64,000 nt of DNA from NCBI GenBank assembly GCA_947488935.1, contig CANLBN010000001.1, positions 558,001 through 622,000 on the forward strand, written 5' to 3'. The stretch's first letter is position 1. The number at the start of each line of letters is the position of its first letter. Shown one piece after another: positions 62,020 to 64,000 of this stretch. The translations under genes and the position numbers were made by a program. This DNA is from an uncultured Pseudomonadales bacterium. GTDB taxonomy: Bacteria; Pseudomonadota; Gammaproteobacteria; Pseudomonadales; Cellvibrionaceae. The notes beneath the pieces are model-generated. The model worked only from the letters and a program-made list of their open reading frames with translations, was not told the origin of the DNA and did not search any database.

Positions 62020-63072
62020 CTAATAGCCTTCAGGTGTCAGTTCGAGAGTGAGTTCGGCTGCTGATATTTCTTTGCAGCCCGTTGCATTTTGTCCGCACCA
62101 AAGTGATGAAAAGTCGCTAGAGTTATTGGCCTCGGCTACTTGCTTGAGTGCACCAACAGCCGTTGCAGCCAATGGGAACTCAGGTGTTTCTGTGCTTATT
62201 GGGCCTACTTCGCGAACAAGTCGATTAACAATACTGCGTGCTGGTCTGCCAGAAAATACGTTAGTAATGGCTGTGTGTTGCGAGCCTTCGCTTTTAATTG
62301 CAGCCCTATGCAGGCTAGAGGTTTTTGTTTCATTACATAATAAGTAAGTCGTGCCTAACTGCACCGCAATTGCCCCAAATGAAAGCGCTGCACTAACTGC
62401 TTTTGCATTGCTAAAACCGCCCGCTGCGATAACTGGTATATTAACAGCACTCACTATTTGAGGTATTAACGATAAAGTGCCTACCTGTGTACTTAGGTCC
62501 TTTGATAAAAACATTCCTCTATGGCCACCAGCCTCAAGGCCCTGCGCAATAATAGCATCTGCCCCATTTGCCTCTAGCCAAAGTGCTTCTTTTACCGTAG
62601 TGGCAGATGCGATAATTAGGCCGCCCCACTCTTTTATTCGCTTCACTAATGTGGGTGTAGGCAAGCCAAAATGAAAACTTAATACAGGTGGTTTAAAGGG
62701 CTCAATAATATCGGCGATTTCGCTGCTAAAAGGCTCACGCGCAAACCCGGCACCGATGTCACTATTGGCTAGTTTGTATTGGGTAAAAAAGGGTTGGAGT
62801 GCATCTCGCCATTTAGCTTCTCGCTCGGCGTTAGGCGTTGGTGCCTGATGGCAAAAAAAGTTAAGGTTAAAAGGATTTGCGGTTGCCCCCGTGATATTTA
62901 TGAGCTCATCGTGTATTTGTTCTTTGCTTAACATGGCACAGGGTAGTGAGCCTAAGCCACCTGCATTAGAAACAGCAATTGTGAGCTCGCTATCTTGTAC
63001 CCCTGCCATGGGCGCTTGAATGATGGGTCGTTTTATTCCAAAGAAGGTGTTTGCATTGATAGTTTTGCTCAT
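62020..63072 (-). CDS. Nitronate monooxygenase-like flavin oxidoreductase
   Basis: This FMN TIM-barrel enzyme family oxidises alkyl nitronates. It has GIKRPIIQAPMAGVQDSELTIAVSNAGGLGSLPCA, then SFHFGLP, GADAIIAQGLEAGGHRGMF, PVIAAGGFSNAKAVSAALSFGAIAVQLGTTYLLC. The best start is ATG 63072, which has AAGGA 7 bases upstream; GTG 63090 and ATG 63078 are in frame. About 350 residues result. It pairs with the GNAT gene. Confidence 0.88.
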   Translation of the reverse strand: MSKTINANTFFGIKRPIIQAPMAGVQDSELTIAVSNAGGLGSLPCAMLSKEQIHDELINITGATANPFNLNFFCHQAPTPNAEREAKWRDALQPFFTQYKLANSDIGAGFAREPFSSEIADIIEPFKPPVLSFHFGLPTPTLVKRIKEWGGLIIASATTVKEALWLEANGADAIIAQGLEAGGHRGMFLSKDLSTQVGTLSLIPQIVSAVNIPVIAAGGFSNAKAVSAALSFGAIAVQLGTTYLLCNETKTSSLHRAAIKSEGSQHTAITNVFSGRPARSIVNRLVREVGPISTETPEFPLAATAVGALKQVAEANNSSDFSSLWCGQNATGCKEISAAELTLELTPEGY

Positions 63073-63215
63073 GGTCATTTCCTTTGTCACTAATGATAAG
63101 CTAACCCTTATGTTGGCTAGGTAATGTTATGATATAAAGCTTACTGCAAATTAGCATTGCATTAAACCTTTTGTGTTATTTATGATACTTTTAGAATCAT
63201 TTATTGGTGATTATA

Positions 63216-63470
63216 GTGATAAGCCGTGTATTAGATGAAATAATGTCCCGTTTTGATGGTGAATTTACCGATTCGCTCAGCGAGGCTAGTCGTTCACAAT
63301 TAAAGGCCGTTATTGCCTCCTCATTACGCCATGTCGATTTGGTCCCACGGGATGAATTTGATGCCCAGACTGCAGTTCTATTACGTACTCGCGAGTTATT
63401 GCAGAGTTTAGAGTCACGTTTTGCAGAGCTAGAAGCCACTATTGACCAAAGTGGCGACATAGAAAAGTAA
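63216..63470 (+). CDS. ubiK: Ubiquinone biosynthesis accessory factor UbiK
   Basis: UbiK (YqiC, BMFP family) helps the ubiquinone-biosynthesis complex; ubiD lies 7 kb upstream. The short coiled-coil protein has the family core RSQLKAVIASSLRHVDLVPRDEFDAQTAVLLRTRELLQSLESRFAELEATI. I prefer the GTG at 63216 (84 residues), which best matches the family length; TTG 63204 and GTG 63207 are in frame. It precedes glnK as in Pseudomonas. Confidence 0.92.
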   Translation: MISRVLDEIMSRFDGEFTDSLSEASRSQLKAVIASSLRHVDLVPRDEFDAQTAVLLRTRELLQSLESRFAELEATIDQSGDIEK

Positions 63471-63563
63471 GCAGCAAACCTGATAATACTCCCCTTACAC
63501 TATTAAAAATATCGACTGATATTCCATACTTTATTGTTGTTCATCCCTTCTACCTCCTTCCAT

Positions 63564-63591
63564 GCACCAAAAAGTAGCTTCGCTTTGGTGC
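63564..63591. promoter_or_regulatory. NtrC-site-like inverted repeat 1 upstream of glnK
   Basis: Half-sites GCACCAAA (63564-63571) and TTTGGTGC (63584-63591) are perfect inverted copies of the NtrC half-site, with a 12-base spacer. That is longer than in the canonical box, so this may be two weak sites. Confidence 0.5.
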
Positions 63592-63605
63592 GAAACTTAA
63601 ATATA

Positions 63606-63620
63606 GCACCAATTTGGTGC
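63606..63620. promoter_or_regulatory. NtrC binding site upstream of glnK
   Basis: GCACCAATTTGGTGC is a perfect palindrome matching the NtrC pattern GCACC-N5-GGTGC. Its centre is about 118 bases upstream of the transcription start predicted from the sigma54 element, a normal enhancer distance. Confidence 0.8.
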
Positions 63621-63703
63621 AATACTTCCTGTTACTTAATTTTTGATCAGCGCTTTTAAATAAATTGATAGTTAAGCAATTGTTTTATAAGGATTTTTTA
63701 AAT

Positions 63704-63720
63704 TTGGTATAGGCCTTGCT
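63704..63720 (+). promoter_or_regulatory. Predicted sigma54 promoter of glnK
   Basis: TTGGTATAGGCCTTGCT has GG and GC dinucleotides separated by 10 bases and a full TTGCT, matching the -24/-12 pattern. It lies 153 bases before the glnK ATG. Confidence 0.75.
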
Positions 63721-63815
63721 ATCAAGTGTCCATTCGTTGAGTTCTAAAGGGCCAATGAAAAGAGCTTAAAAGATAAGGAATACTCAGTTGAGTTGGCTTA
63801 CTTGGTCAACGATGA

Positions 63816-64000
<185 letters not shown>

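Overview
This window is a chromosomal replication-origin neighbourhood from a low-GC (about 40 % by eye), probably marine, gammaproteobacterium. Gene order and protein character resemble the Pseudomonas/Cellvibrionales side of the class: hemF-aroE, gyrB-recF-dnaN-dnaA diverging from rpmH-rnpA-yidD-yidC-mnmE, mnmG-rsmG-parA-parB, the full atp operon with glmU-glmS, engB/cytochrome c4/dsbA/GGDEF, hemB, ubiD, rho, trxA and ubiK-glnK. Pseudomonas carries these same blocks around its origin. The exact genus cannot be read from the sequence alone.

Layout. Bases 1-3171 hold the end of hemF, aroE and a response regulator with TPR-like repeats. Bases 3344-9890 are the minus-strand replication cluster gyrB, recF, dnaN and dnaA. 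Two parS-like ParB sites lie inside recF. An AT-rich gap with DnaA boxes (9891-10431) separates dnaA from the plus-strand rpmH-rnpA-yidD-yidC-mnmE group. A second AT-rich gap with DnaA boxes (14491-15237) precedes mnmG-rsmG-parA-parB, so there are two candidate origin segments about 4.5 kb apart. Bases 19947-27329 are the nine-gene atp operon, with hairpins at several gene junctions. A 261-bp element with perfect 20-bp terminal inverted repeats (MITE-like, 27401-27661) sits between atpC and glmU-glmS.

Bases 30990-39289 hold an SRPBCC-like protein without a normal start codon, uvrD with a likely LexA box, two small membrane proteins (MAPEG and isoprenylcysteine-methyltransferase-like), engB, cytochrome c4, dsbA and a diguanylate cyclase. 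Bases 39331-50840 hold a small DUF6435-like gene, a thiopurine-methyltransferase-like gene, hemH, a CPXCG protein, the ybbP-ybbA exporter genes divergent from tesA, a lipoprotein, two flavoproteins and a UDP-glucose dehydrogenase. Bases 51170-58804 hold hemB, ridA, a large conserved protein of unknown function, ubiD, a monooxygenase/MarR pair, rho and trxA. The window ends with a membrane-anchored FAD-disulfide reductase fusion, a GNAT acetyltransferase, a nitronate-monooxygenase-like enzyme, ubiK and the start of glnK behind a sigma54/NtrC-type control region.

How it works together. The window is mostly housekeeping: origin firing and segregation (DnaA, DnaN, RecF, GyrB, ParAB-parS), rRNA/tRNA and membrane biogenesis, ATP synthesis, cell-wall precursor supply (GlmU/GlmS), haem (HemB, HemF, HemH) and ubiquinone (UbiD, UbiK) synthesis, and periplasmic redox (DsbA, cytochrome c4). 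I see no CRISPR array, rRNA, tRNA, prophage or obvious defence island. The least explained items are the MITE-like element, the two origin-like segments, the 478-residue unknown protein, the gene lacking a canonical start, and the TVP38-reductase fusion.
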